Below, piece by piece: positions 1-5,500 of a DNA stretch of 7,108 bases. Made by a program: the position numbers and the translations under genes. Under the pieces are notes generated by a model, which was given only the letters and a program-made list of their open reading frames with translations, was not told the DNA's origin and searched no databases. Position 1 is the stretch's first letter. Each line of letters opens with the position of its first letter. Origin of the DNA: an uncultured Mycoplasmatota bacterium (lineage in GTDB: Bacteria > Bacillota_I > Bacilli_A > RF39 > UBA660); the NCBI GenBank assembly GCA_900551925.1, contig URXR01000057.1:1-7108 (forward strand), written 5' to 3'.

Positions 1-61
1 TTATACATAAAATTTAGTGGTGATTAATTATGGATTATAAAGTGGTTATAGATGCGGGACA
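1..61 (+). repeat. Direct repeat, copy 1, of the amidase promoter/start region
   Basis: This stretch matches 971-1031 at 60 of 61 positions; the only mismatch is G at 56 against T at 1026. It carries the -10-like TATACA, the GGTGAT ribosome binding site, the ATG and the first codons of the amidase gene. The match stops abruptly after 61. Because it starts at the first base of the window, the repeat may extend further left out of sight, or the window may start at a contig edge caused by the repeat. Confidence 0.95.
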
Positions 62-71
62 CCCAAGTTAG
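30..71 (+). pseudogene. Truncated 5' fragment of an N-acetylmuramoyl-L-alanine amidase gene
   Basis: The fragment opens like the intact amidase at 1000, with MDYKVVIDAGH in both, preceded by the same GGTGAT ribosome binding site. After the zinc-ligand His codon the sequence diverges and reads Pro-Ser-stop, giving only 13 residues. The catalytic domain and LysM repeats are absent. I infer that this is the stump of a second amidase copy, or a duplicated gene start left when the antitoxin-Fic segment was inserted or the upstream gene was deleted. It cannot encode an active enzyme. Confidence 0.75.
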
Positions 72-143
72 AATAAACCCAATGTAATATAATAGAGTTG
101 TAGCAAATGATAATCTATATAATTTTATAATAATTACACTAAG

Positions 144-170
144 ATACTTTTTAATGAAAGTATTTTTATT
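144..170 (+). terminator. Probable intrinsic terminator upstream of the antitoxin gene
   Basis: A 7-bp stem (ATACTTT at 144-150 with AAAGTAT at 157-163) closes a 6-base loop and is followed by TTTTATT. The U-rich tail is on the plus strand only, so it would stop transcription coming from the truncated amidase fragment. The stem is AT-rich and therefore weak. Confidence 0.45.
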
Positions 171-200
171 ATGCCAAAACTAATGATATATTAGTGAATC

Positions 201-211
201 TGTGGTATAAT
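201..211 (+). promoter_or_regulatory. Extended -10 promoter for the antitoxin-Fic module
   Basis: A perfect TATAAT at 206-211 is preceded by TGTGG, giving an extended -10 (TGN) element. The same 11 bases occur in the promoter at 2196-2206. No convincing -35 box lies 16-18 bases upstream. The predicted transcript would start near 218, about 30 bases before the antitoxin start. Confidence 0.5.
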
Positions 212-248
212 AGATATATCAAAAAACTTGAGAAAGTGAGTGATTTTA

Positions 249-443
249 ATGAATAGTAATAAAAAGCAAACTGAAAAAGAAATCCAAGAAAAAATAAAAA
301 AAATTGATGGTGCAATGGCTCAAGAGGGTATGCCATTAACTAGAGAATTAAAACAAAAACTTTATAATTGTATAATTGGTAAATCTACAACTGAAATAGA
401 ACGTAAGAAAGTTATAGAAAAGTATAAAGGGATTTATGGATAA
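249..443 (+). CDS. VbhA-like antitoxin of a Fic toxin-antitoxin module
   Basis: The product is a 64-residue, highly charged, predicted helical protein. Class I Fic antitoxins of the VbhA type bind the partner Fic AMP-transferase and insert a glutamate next to its ATP site. The family motif is [S/T]xxxE[G/N]; here residues 22-27 read AMAQEG, so the inhibitory Glu26-Gly27 are kept but the usual Ser/Thr is Ala22. The following MPLT and the distal basic helix (IERKKVIEKYK) also fit the family. I chose ATG 249 because GTGAG at 236-240 is well spaced from it; a GTG at 240 would add three residues with poor spacing. The gene overlaps the fic start by 8 bases, the arrangement typical of coupled antitoxin-toxin pairs. 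The frame is intact although its toxin is broken. Family assignment is by motif and context. Confidence 0.72.
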   Translation: MNSNKKQTEKEIQEKIKKIDGAMAQEGMPLTRELKQKLYNCIIGKSTTEIERKKVIEKYKGIYG

Positions 444-852
444 TAAATATAAATATACTTATGAAAGAACTGCTGATTATTGTTATAAAGGAACTGATGT
501 TTTAATAAATTAAAAAAAGAAAAATACTTTGTAGATTATGATAATGAAACAACATTAGATAAATTAGTAGAATTATTTGCTGATATTAACTTTGCATGCT
601 TTTAGAGAAGGAAATGGTAGAAGTCAAAGAATATTTATAGAATCACTTGCTAAAATAAATGGAATATATTTAGATCTTACAAATGTATCTAAGATGGAGA
701 TGATTGTTGCTAGTCATGAAAGTATTAATGGAGATTATAAAAAATTAAAGAATATGTTTAAAAATAATAGTCATATATTAAGGGAAGAAGAAAGATTAGA
801 GTATGTAAATGTTTATTGCTTGAAAGAGGTAAAACAATTATTAAATAATTAA
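436..852 (+). pseudogene. Degraded Fic-family AMP-transferase (toxin) gene
   Basis: Fic toxins transfer AMP from ATP to target proteins. The gene starts at ATG 436, overlapping the antitoxin stop, with AAAGGG just upstream. Three fragments are readable: 436-513 (start MDNKYKYTYERTADYCYKGT, then a TAA stop); about 501-593 in another frame (FNKLKKEKYFVDYDNETTLD and on to ADINF); and 595-852 back in the first frame, starting with the active-site motif HAFREGNGRSQR (canonical HxFx[D/E]GNGRxxR) and ending with a normal Fic C-terminal helix region. An estimated 80 or so residues that would normally join fragments 1 and 2, including the PFAG/WAGK-type region, are missing. Fragments 2 and 3 are separated by a frameshift in a T run just before the catalytic His. 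Two independent lesions argue for true decay rather than one sequencing error. A TTG at 577 could start a 91-residue C-terminal piece, but nothing supports its use. Confidence 0.85.
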
Positions 853-881
853 ATTAAATCAAAATGATAAAATAATTGAAA

Positions 882-935
882 GACTATAATTCCATTATAG
901 TCGGATTGTTAACAAGGTGTTGATATTTGTCAACC
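882..935 (+). other. Two tandem hairpins ahead of the amidase terminator
   Basis: Hairpin 1 is a perfect 9-bp stem: GACTATAAT (882-890), loop TCC, ATTATAGTC (894-902). Hairpin 2 pairs GTTGA (919-923) with TCAAC (930-934), extended by G917-C935. Neither has a U-run, so neither is a simple terminator. Together with the terminator at 943-972 they form a compact structured stretch between the dead fic gene and the amidase. It could be the processed 3' end of the fic transcript, part of a leader RNA or a small RNA. I recognise no known riboswitch class. Confidence 0.5.
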
Positions 936-942
936 TTTTGGA

Positions 943-972
943 GAAATTATTGAGTTAATAATTTCTTTTTTT
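943..972 (+). terminator. Strong intrinsic terminator just upstream of the amidase gene
   Basis: A perfect 9-bp stem (GAAATTATT 943-951 with AATAATTTC 957-965) encloses the 5-base loop GAGTT and is followed by seven T residues (966-972). It ends 17 bases before the amidase ribosome binding site, so it either ends transcripts from the antitoxin-Fic module or works as an attenuator in the amidase leader. Confidence 0.85.
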
Positions 973-977
973 ATACA
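950..977 (+). promoter_or_regulatory. Possible amidase promoter overlapping the terminator
   Basis: TTGAGT at 950-955 and TATACA at 972-977 are separated by 16 bases and could be -35 and -10 boxes, with a start near 984 just before the ribosome binding site. The -35 would lie at the terminator loop. The -10 part is repeated at the start of the window (2-7). The matches are imperfect, so this is only a candidate. Confidence 0.35.
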
Positions 978-1031
978 TAAAATTTAGTGGTGATTAATTA
1001 TGGATTATAAAGTGGTTATAGATGCTGGACA
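971..1031 (+). repeat. Direct repeat, copy 2, at the intact amidase start
   Basis: This is the partner of 1-61, with one mismatch. It spans the last T residues of the terminator, the possible -10, the GGTGAT ribosome binding site and the first 11 codons of the intact amidase. The two copies flank the antitoxin and broken fic genes. Confidence 0.95.
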
Positions 1032-2181
1032 TGGTGGTGAGGACTCAGGTAATACTGGTAATGGTTTAATAGAAAAAGATTATGCATTACTTATTTCTAA
1101 TTACATAAAAGAAAGATTAGATGATCTTGGAATTACTAATATTGTAACAAGAAGTACTGATAGAGATTTATCTATCGAAGAAAGAATAGATATTATTAGA
1201 AATGCTTATGGTATTGATAATAATGTTTTGGTGATATCTAATCATTTAAATAAAGGTAGTGAAGAAGGGTTAGAGGTAATTTATGCTCTTCGTGATGATG
1301 ATAGTTTGGCAGAAGAAATAGCAAAGCAAGTGACTTCAGCGGGAGGAGTTGTTAATAAGTATTATCAATTAAGAGATCCAGATGATACTCAGTATGATTA
1401 TTATCCTTTGATTAGAGATACTCCGGATTATGAAACGGTTATGATAGAGTATGGTTATGTTGATAATAGTGCTGATGCTACTAGAATTAAAGATAATTAT
1501 CAAGATTATGCTGAAGCTGTGGTAAGAGCAATTGCGCTTTATACGGGTAATCAGTATGTTCCGCTTCCTGGTGATGAGTATTATGTAGTAAAAGCTGGAG
1601 ATAGCTTGTGGAAAATAGCTAATAGCTATGGAATAAGTGTGGATGAGTTAAAAAAAGCTAATAATTTAAGCACGAATCTTTTACAAATAGGGCAACTTTT
1701 ATTTATACCAGGATTAGAAGAAAGTGAAGAAGAGGTTTTAGAAAATACTTATACGATAAAAGCTGGGGATAGTTTATGGAAAATAGCTAATAGTTATGGG
1801 ATAAGTGTGGCAGATTTAAAAAGCTATAATAATTTAAGTACAGATTTATTATCGATAGGACAAGTACTTAAGATACCTAGTGCTTCAAGTACGGTTTATA
1901 CAGTAAAAGCTGGAGATAGCTTGTGGAAAATAGCTAATAATTATGGGATAAGTGTAGAAGCCTTAAAAAAAGCTAATAACTTAAGTAGTGATTTGTTACA
2001 GATAGGACAAACACTTAAAATACCTGGTGGTTCAAGCACAGTTTATACAGTAAAAGCTGGAGATAGCTTGTGGAAAATAGCTAATAATTATGGAATAAGT
2101 GTGGGTGAGTTAAAAAAAGCAAATAATTTAAGTACAGATTTATTATCGATAGGCCAAGTATTAAAAATACCTTTATCTTGA
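1000..2181 (+). CDS. N-acetylmuramoyl-L-alanine amidase (Amidase_3) with four LysM repeats
   Basis: This peptidoglycan hydrolase cuts between N-acetylmuramic acid and L-alanine of the stem peptide. Residues 1-182 form an Amidase_3 domain: VIDAGHGG places the zinc ligand at His11, with Glu25 and His82 (in ISNH) as further ligands, and Glu150 in MIEYGYVDN matches the catalytic Glu of the family. Four LysM peptidoglycan/chitin-binding repeats follow at about 194-237, 251-293, 300-342 and 349-391, each built around KAGDSLWKIAN and ending IGQ-x-L-x-IP. The start is firm: GGTGAT sits five bases before ATG and an in-frame TGA lies at 991-993. The protein therefore has no signal peptide. This recalls phage endolysins and the mother-cell lysis amidase CwlC of Bacillus, which also lacks one, rather than a secreted housekeeping autolysin. 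Which role applies here is not decided by the sequence. Confidence 0.93.
   Translation: MDYKVVIDAGHGGEDSGNTGNGLIEKDYALLISNYIKERLDDLGITNIVTRSTDRDLSIEERIDIIRNAYGIDNNVLVISNHLNKGSEEGLEVIYALRDDDSLAEEIAKQVTSAGGVVNKYYQLRDPDDTQYDYYPLIRDTPDYETVMIEYGYVDNSADATRIKDNYQDYAEAVVRAIALYTGNQYVPLPGDEYYVVKAGDSLWKIANSYGISVDELKKANNLSTNLLQIGQLLFIPGLEESEEEVLENTYTIKAGDSLWKIANSYGISVADLKSYNNLSTDLLSIGQVLKIPSASSTVYTVKAGDSLWKIANNYGISVEALKKANNLSSDLLQIGQTLKIPGGSSTVYTVKAGDSLWKIANNYGISVGELKKANNLSTDLLSIGQVLKIPLS
1579..2172 (+). repeat. Four tandem LysM-coding repeats
   Basis: The units are at 1579-1710, 1750-1878, 1897-2025 and 2044-2172. The last two, with their linkers, have a 147-bp (49-codon) period. The first 60 or so bases of those two units (from 1894 and 2041) differ at about one position, including silent sites. 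The core AGCTTGTGGAAAATAGCTAA recurs unchanged in units 1, 3 and 4. This indicates recent duplication or gene conversion. Confidence 0.9.
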
Positions 2182-2206
2182 TTTTTTTACTAGTTTGTGG
2201 TATAAT
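2178..2206 (+). promoter_or_regulatory. Strong promoter for the 165-residue hypothetical protein
   Basis: TTGATT (2178-2183) and a perfect TATAAT (2201-2206) are separated by 17 bases, with a TGG extended -10. The -35 box overlaps the amidase stop codon. The predicted start is near 2213, about 20 bases before the ATG. The downstream gene therefore has its own promoter and need not depend on amidase transcription. Confidence 0.75.
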
Positions 2207-2232
2207 TTATCTTGCTCTAAGGAGGAGACGCG

Positions 2233-2730
2233 ATGAAGACAAGAAAAGACTGCTATAACAATTTAGCAGAATTATTATCTAAATATGATGATAAAGTACA
2301 AATTTATAAAGATATTTCAGATGGTGATTATATTAGCTTGATGAATACTAAAGATAATCAAGGATTAACTTTTATGGATAGTATTGAATCAGATGGTGAT
2401 ATCAGTTATGCTCCTGATTCTTGTACTATTAAAGATTCAAGCTTTGCTATAATAAAAACATATGAAAATGGGGAGGATATAAGACATCCTAGAATTTCTA
2501 ATATCGCAGTTATTATTACTAATGAAGGTTTTGGATATTTGCAATCTATATTACTTGGTAAGGCAGATATTGCTACTTTTTCAAAATTAGTTAGTGAGGA
2601 TGGTTATGTTAAGGGCGATTTAGAGAATTTTGTTATAAATAATGCTCAAGGAAGTTATACTATTATTCCTGCAGTGGCAACTATAAAACAAAATAAAAAT
2701 GTTGCTGTCAGATATAGAGATATTAAATAA
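2233..2730 (+). CDS. Hypothetical soluble 165-residue protein
   Basis: I do not recognise a family. AGGAGG at 2220-2225 is well placed before ATG 2233. The protein has no signal peptide and no membrane segment. It is acidic in its first half (many Asp and Glu, e.g. SDGD twice) and more hydrophobic and beta-like in the middle (ISNIAVIITNEGFGYLQSILLG, about residues 88-109). Its C-terminal end is basic (KQNKNVAVRYRDIK). There are two cysteines (7 and 64). It follows the amidase by 51 bases but has its own strong promoter. Its last 8 bases overlap the convergent membrane-protein gene, with no obvious terminator between them. The good promoter, ribosome binding site and uninterrupted frame support a real gene; no function can be inferred. 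Confidence 0.8.
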   Translation: MKTRKDCYNNLAELLSKYDDKVQIYKDISDGDYISLMNTKDNQGLTFMDSIESDGDISYAPDSCTIKDSSFAIIKTYENGEDIRHPRISNIAVIITNEGFGYLQSILLGKADIATFSKLVSEDGYVKGDLENFVINNAQGSYTIIPAVATIKQNKNVAVRYRDIK

Positions 2731-3109
2731 GAGGAGTATCTGAATTAGTATTCTCAGTATTATTTATAATACTTTCTACAGTAGTATATAATAATATAAA
2801 GGCAGCAATTAAAGTTAAAATAGAGGCAATGAATTCTTCTTTTTGAAGAGTGCCTTTATTTTTTTCTTTACTTATTTTAAAGAAACCATAATTTATATAA
2901 GTAAAAATAATAGCTATAATGGTAAGAGCTATTCTGTTTAATAAAGTTATGGTGTTTTCGCTTTGATTACTAAATAAACTTTTGTTTTGGGTTCTTTTTA
3001 AAATATTGTTGTAAGTTAGTATAATTGAAATGATTACGGCAATAATAAAGAAGAAAGAAGCATATATTTGAAGAGTTAATAATTGTGTTTCTTTATTGTT
3101 AGATTCCAT
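2723..3109 (-). CDS. Hypothetical three-helix membrane protein
   Basis: The protein has 128 residues and three hydrophobic segments at roughly 14-35 (ASFFFIIAVIISIILTY), 56-76 (LLNRIALTIIAIIFTYINYG) and 90-111 (FIASILTLIAAFILLYTTV). These are joined by Lys-rich loops (KRTQNKS; KISKEKNKG), with a short polar tail. I recognise no family or catalytic motif. The start ATG (3109-3107) has no clear ribosome binding site, but a perfect TATAAT lies on this strand at 3120-3115, so the message may be leaderless or start further upstream. The gene converges on the 165-residue gene with an 8-base overlap and is divergent from hsp20; the CIRCE operator lies between the two starts. Confidence 0.75.
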   Translation of the reverse strand: MESNNKETQLLTLQIYASFFFIIAVIISIILTYNNILKRTQNKSLFSNQSENTITLLNRIALTIIAIIFTYINYGFFKISKEKNKGTLQKEEFIASILTLIAAFILLYTTVESIINNTENTNSDTPLI

Positions 3110-3114
3110 AATCT

Positions 3115-3120
3115 ATTATA
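3115..3120 (-). promoter_or_regulatory. -10 box of a possible leaderless promoter for the membrane-protein gene
   Basis: Read on the minus strand this is a perfect TATAAT whose expected start point falls within a base or two of the ATG at 3109. The -35 position (about 3138-3143) reads AAATAT, which is poor and touches the outer edge of the CIRCE operator. Confidence 0.35.
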
Positions 3121-3142
3121 TGTTGTAAATTGTAGAAATATT

Positions 3143-3169
3143 TTAGCACTTGCACTTGACAAGTGCTAA
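3143..3169. promoter_or_regulatory. CIRCE operator (HrcA binding site)
   Basis: The arms TTAGCACTT (3143-3151) and AAGTGCTAA (3161-3169) are perfect inverted repeats with a 9-base spacer. The CIRCE consensus is TTAGCACTC-N9-GAGTGCTAA, so each arm matches at 8 of 9 positions and the one change is symmetric. HrcA is the known repressor of CIRCE; its gene is not in this window. The right spacer and arm overlap the -35 box of hsp20, as expected for repression. Confidence 0.93.
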
Positions 3170-3184
3170 AAACGGTGTTATATT
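3156..3184 (+). promoter_or_regulatory. hsp20 promoter inside CIRCE
   Basis: A perfect -35 TTGACA (3156-3161) and TATATT (3179-3184) are separated by 17 bases, with TGT giving an extended -10. The -35 box lies within the CIRCE spacer and right arm, so HrcA binding should block RNA polymerase. Confidence 0.88.
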
Positions 3185-3207
3185 AATATTGTAAGGAGGA
3201 ATGAATA

Positions 3208-3594
3208 ATGAATTTAATACCTAGAAATTTCTTTTTAGATGATTTTTTTGATGATTTTGGAAAGGCAAAATTGCTAGAATTGAAATGTGATATTTATGAA
3301 GAAGGGAACAATTATGTAGTAGAAATGGATGTTCCTGGATTTAAAAAAGATGAAATTAATATTGATGTTGAAAAAGGTTATTTAACTATTTCAGCAAGTC
3401 ATAATGAAGAAAAAAATGAAGAAGATAAAAATTATATCAGAAAAGAAAGAACTTATGGCGAAGCAAAAAGACAATTTTATGTTGGAGATGTTGATGAAGA
3501 AGCTATAAAAGCAAATTTTAATGATGGTGTTTTAAAAGTAATCGTTCCTAAAAAAGAAGAAATCTCTAATAAGAAAAAAATTGAAATTGAATAA
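3208..3594 (+). CDS. Small heat-shock protein, Hsp20/alpha-crystallin family
   Basis: This is an ATP-independent holdase chaperone that binds unfolding proteins in the cytoplasm and forms oligomers. It has 128 residues, slightly short for the family (about 140-150). The N-terminal MNLIPRNFFLDDFFDDF is a short hydrophobic arm. Residues about 24-115 form the alpha-crystallin domain, including VEMDVPGFKKDEINIDV and the signature FNDGVLKVIVPKK. The C-terminal KKIEIE contains the I-x-I motif that docks into neighbouring subunits. AAGGAGG at 3193-3199 supports ATG 3208; an out-of-frame ATG at 3201 is ignored. A CIRCE operator on the promoter implies HrcA-controlled heat induction. The gene is a single transcription unit closed by a terminator that begins at its stop codon. 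Confidence 0.96.
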   Translation: MNLIPRNFFLDDFFDDFGKAKLLELKCDIYEEGNNYVVEMDVPGFKKDEINIDVEKGYLTISASHNEEKNEEDKNYIRKERTYGEAKRQFYVGDVDEEAIKANFNDGVLKVIVPKKEEISNKKKIEIE

Positions 3595-3621
3595 AAAAAA
3601 GCTGCTTAAAGCAGTTTTTTT
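3594..3621. terminator. Bidirectional terminator between hsp20 and feoB
   Basis: CTGC (3602-3605) pairs with GCAG (3611-3614). The stem extends through A-runs (3594-3600) pairing with T-runs (3615-3621). The U-tract on each strand lets it end hsp20 on the plus strand and feoB on the minus strand. It starts at the last base of the hsp20 stop and ends one base from the feoB stop, so it fills the whole convergent gap. Confidence 0.9.
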
Positions 3622-3622
3622 C

Positions 3623-5500
3623 TTAGATAAAAAGTCTTAAAATATTTGCAACTAGTAAACATAGTATAAATCCTGTTAAGGTTGGTATTAAAATAGCTAG
3701 AATAGTCCATTTTATACTTCCTGTTTCTTTTTTGATAGTCATGATAGTGGTTCCACATGGAAAATGACAAATAGTAAAGATTAGAAATGAAATAGCAGTT
3801 ATAATAGTCCAGCCGTGACTTGTTAAAAGATTTTTTAATTCAAATAAGGAATTGTAGTTGGTTATAGTTCCTAACTCAGAATAAGTCATTAATAATACCG
3901 GTATTACTATTTCATTAGCAGGAAGTCCTAATAAGAAAGCTACTAGAATGGAACCGTCTAATCCAATTAGATGTCCTACTGGTTCTAGAAAGGAAACAAT
4001 ATAAGATAGGATAGTGCTACTATTGATAGTGATATTTGTTAATAGCCAAATTATTATTCCAGCAGGAATAGTTATATAGATTGCTCTTCCTAAAACAAAG
4101 ATGGTTCTATCTAAAATTGATCTAGCTATAGTACTTAGTATTTTAGGTTTTCTATAGGGCGGAAGTTCTAGAGTAAATGTTGATGGAGTTCCTTTTAAAA
4201 TAGTTTTGGATAATATTTTTGAAATGATGAGAGTTATTAAAATAGAAAATAATATAAAGCCTAATAAGGTTAAAGCAGAAAGTAGTGAAGATGCAAATTT
4301 ATTTGAGGCTCCAGCCACTATAAAGATGGATATTATGGCTATCAAGGTAGGAAATCTACCATTACATGGGGCAAAGACATTAGTTAAAATAGCAATTAGT
4401 TTTTCTTTTTTGGATTTTATAATTCGGCATCCTATAACTCCACAGGCATTACAACCATAACCCATGCACATAGTTAATGATTGTTTACCATGAGCTCCAC
4501 ATTTTTTAAATACTTTATCTAGGTTAAAGGCAATTCTTGGTAAGTATCCTAAATCTTCTAATAAGGTAAATAATGGAAAAAATATAGCCATGGGAGGCAA
4601 CATTACAGATATTACCCAAGCAACTACTTTATAAATACCATTTAGAAAAAAATCAGTAATAGTAGGATTTATGCTTAAAGTATTTGCTAAGATATATAAT
4701 TTATCATAAATGTAAAATAAAAAGTTATGTAATATTTCTGATGGATAGTTAGCTCCAATTATAGTTATCCAAAGAATAATTCCTAAGGTTAAAAGCATTA
4801 TAGGAAAACCATGTTTTTTAGATGTTAAAATTTTATCAATTTTTATAGTTCGGTTATTATAATTAGAAGTATTTTCGGTTAGACATTTTTTATAGATATC
4901 ACTAGCTTTTTTGGTTGTGTTTATTATTTTTTCATTTGCTTCAGTAGGTTTTTTATAGTTATTTATGGTTTCGAGCAACTCATTTATTCCTGTTTTGTTT
5001 CTAGCACTCATTCCTATTACAGGAAGATTTAGTTCTTCTTGTAATTTATTTATATCAATAGAAATATTTTTCTTTTTGGCTTCATCTAAAAGATTTAAAC
5101 AAACGATTATATTATTTTTTATATTTTTAGTTTCGAGAATTAAATTTAAATTTCTTTCTAGAGAGGTAGCATCTACTACTATTAAGATTATGTCGATATC
5201 TTTACTTTTAAGAAAATCTCTAGCTATTTCTTCTTCTTCAGAATAGGCATTTAATGAGTAGATTCCGGGTAGGTCAATGATATTGTAATTTTTATTTTTA
5301 TAGGAGAAGGTTCCTTCAGCATTAGAGACAGTTTTTCCAGGCCAGTTGCCAGTATGTTGCCTTAAGCCAGTAAGAGCATTGAAGAGAGTTGATTTTCCAA
5401 CATTAGGATTTCCTAGAAGGGCAATTAAATTCCTATTGTTTTTAGTTTGATTTTCTTCTTTTTTGGCTTTAAAATTTTTGGAAGTTCTAGTAAGTCCCAT
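3623..5500 (-). CDS. feoB: Ferrous iron transporter FeoB
   Basis: FeoB imports Fe2+ across the membrane and has a cytoplasmic GTPase domain. Counting from the upstream ATG (5506), the G1 loop GNPNVGKST is at 32-40, switch region HTGNWPGKTV at 51-60, G3 DLPG at 78-81, G4 NLLD at 138-141 and G5 SAR at 167-169. The membrane part starts near 234 and keeps the Gate motifs LLEDLGYLPR (315-324), GYGCNACGV (349-357), APCNGRFPT (379-387), GLPANEIVIPV and, near the end, CHFPCGTT. At about 625 residues it is at the short end of the family and has no extra C-terminal domain. I chose ATG 5500 because AAGGA is well spaced from it; ATG 5506 sits directly against that AGG and would add two residues. The start overlaps the end of feoA, which implies coupled translation. 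The frame is intact. Confidence 0.97.
   Translation of the reverse strand: MGLTRTSKNFKAKKEENQTKNNRNLIALLGNPNVGKSTLFNALTGLRQHTGNWPGKTVSNAEGTFSYKNKNYNIIDLPGIYSLNAYSEEEEIARDFLKSKDIDIILIVVDATSLERNLNLILETKNIKNNIIVCLNLLDEAKKKNISIDINKLQEELNLPVIGMSARNKTGINELLETINNYKKPTEANEKIINTTKKASDIYKKCLTENTSNYNNRTIKIDKILTSKKHGFPIMLLTLGIILWITIIGANYPSEILHNFLFYIYDKLYILANTLSINPTITDFFLNGIYKVVAWVISVMLPPMAIFFPLFTLLEDLGYLPRIAFNLDKVFKKCGAHGKQSLTMCMGYGCNACGVIGCRIIKSKKEKLIAILTNVFAPCNGRFPTLIAIISIFIVAGASNKFASSLLSALTLLGFILFSILITLIISKILSKTILKGTPSTFTLELPPYRKPKILSTIARSILDRTIFVLGRAIYITIPAGIIIWLLTNITINSSTILSYIVSFLEPVGHLIGLDGSILVAFLLGLPANEIVIPVLLMTYSELGTITNYNSLFELKNLLTSHGWTIITAISFLIFTICHFPCGTTIMTIKKETGSIKWTILAILIPTLTGFILCLLVANILRLFI

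Noticed and set aside
62..85. Possible insertion-sequence end next to the truncated amidase copy
   Set aside because: The ACCCAAG...AAACCC stretch stands out slightly in base composition, but no matching inverted repeat is found near the other end of the module and no transposase is present.
88..93. TATAAT as a promoter
   Set aside because: It has no -35 partner or extended element, and is followed by a terminator-like hairpin with no gene before it; probably chance in AT-rich DNA.
240..248. GTG 240 as start of the antitoxin
   Set aside because: It lies within the purine-rich ribosome binding region and would have a 3-base spacing; ATG 249 is better placed.
577..852. Independent gene starting at TTG 577
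   Set aside because: The first six residues are an out-of-frame reading of the Fic segment before the active-site His; the rest is the Fic C-terminal fragment, so it is part of the pseudogene.
906..915. TTGTTAACAA palindrome as a Rex-type operator
   Set aside because: It is only 10 bp, lacks the central spacer of Rex sites, and is not next to a promoter; it lies within the hairpin-rich stretch.
1579..2172. CRISPR-like tandem repeats
   Set aside because: The repeats are in frame and encode LysM domains; there are no short, unique spacers.
2756..2773. Inverted repeat AGTATTAT/ATAATACT as a terminator between the convergent genes
   Set aside because: It has a 2-base spacer and no U-run on the plus strand, and lies within the coding end of the membrane-protein gene.
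4206..4460. Plus-strand 84-codon ORF inside feoB
   Set aside because: It lies opposite a well-supported, motif-rich feoB reading frame, has no convincing ribosome binding site and no family resemblance.
4965..5246. Plus-strand 93-codon ORF opposite the FeoB GTPase domain
   Set aside because: It is a low-complexity, hydrophobic antisense reading of the conserved G-domain coding region, so a shadow of feoB.
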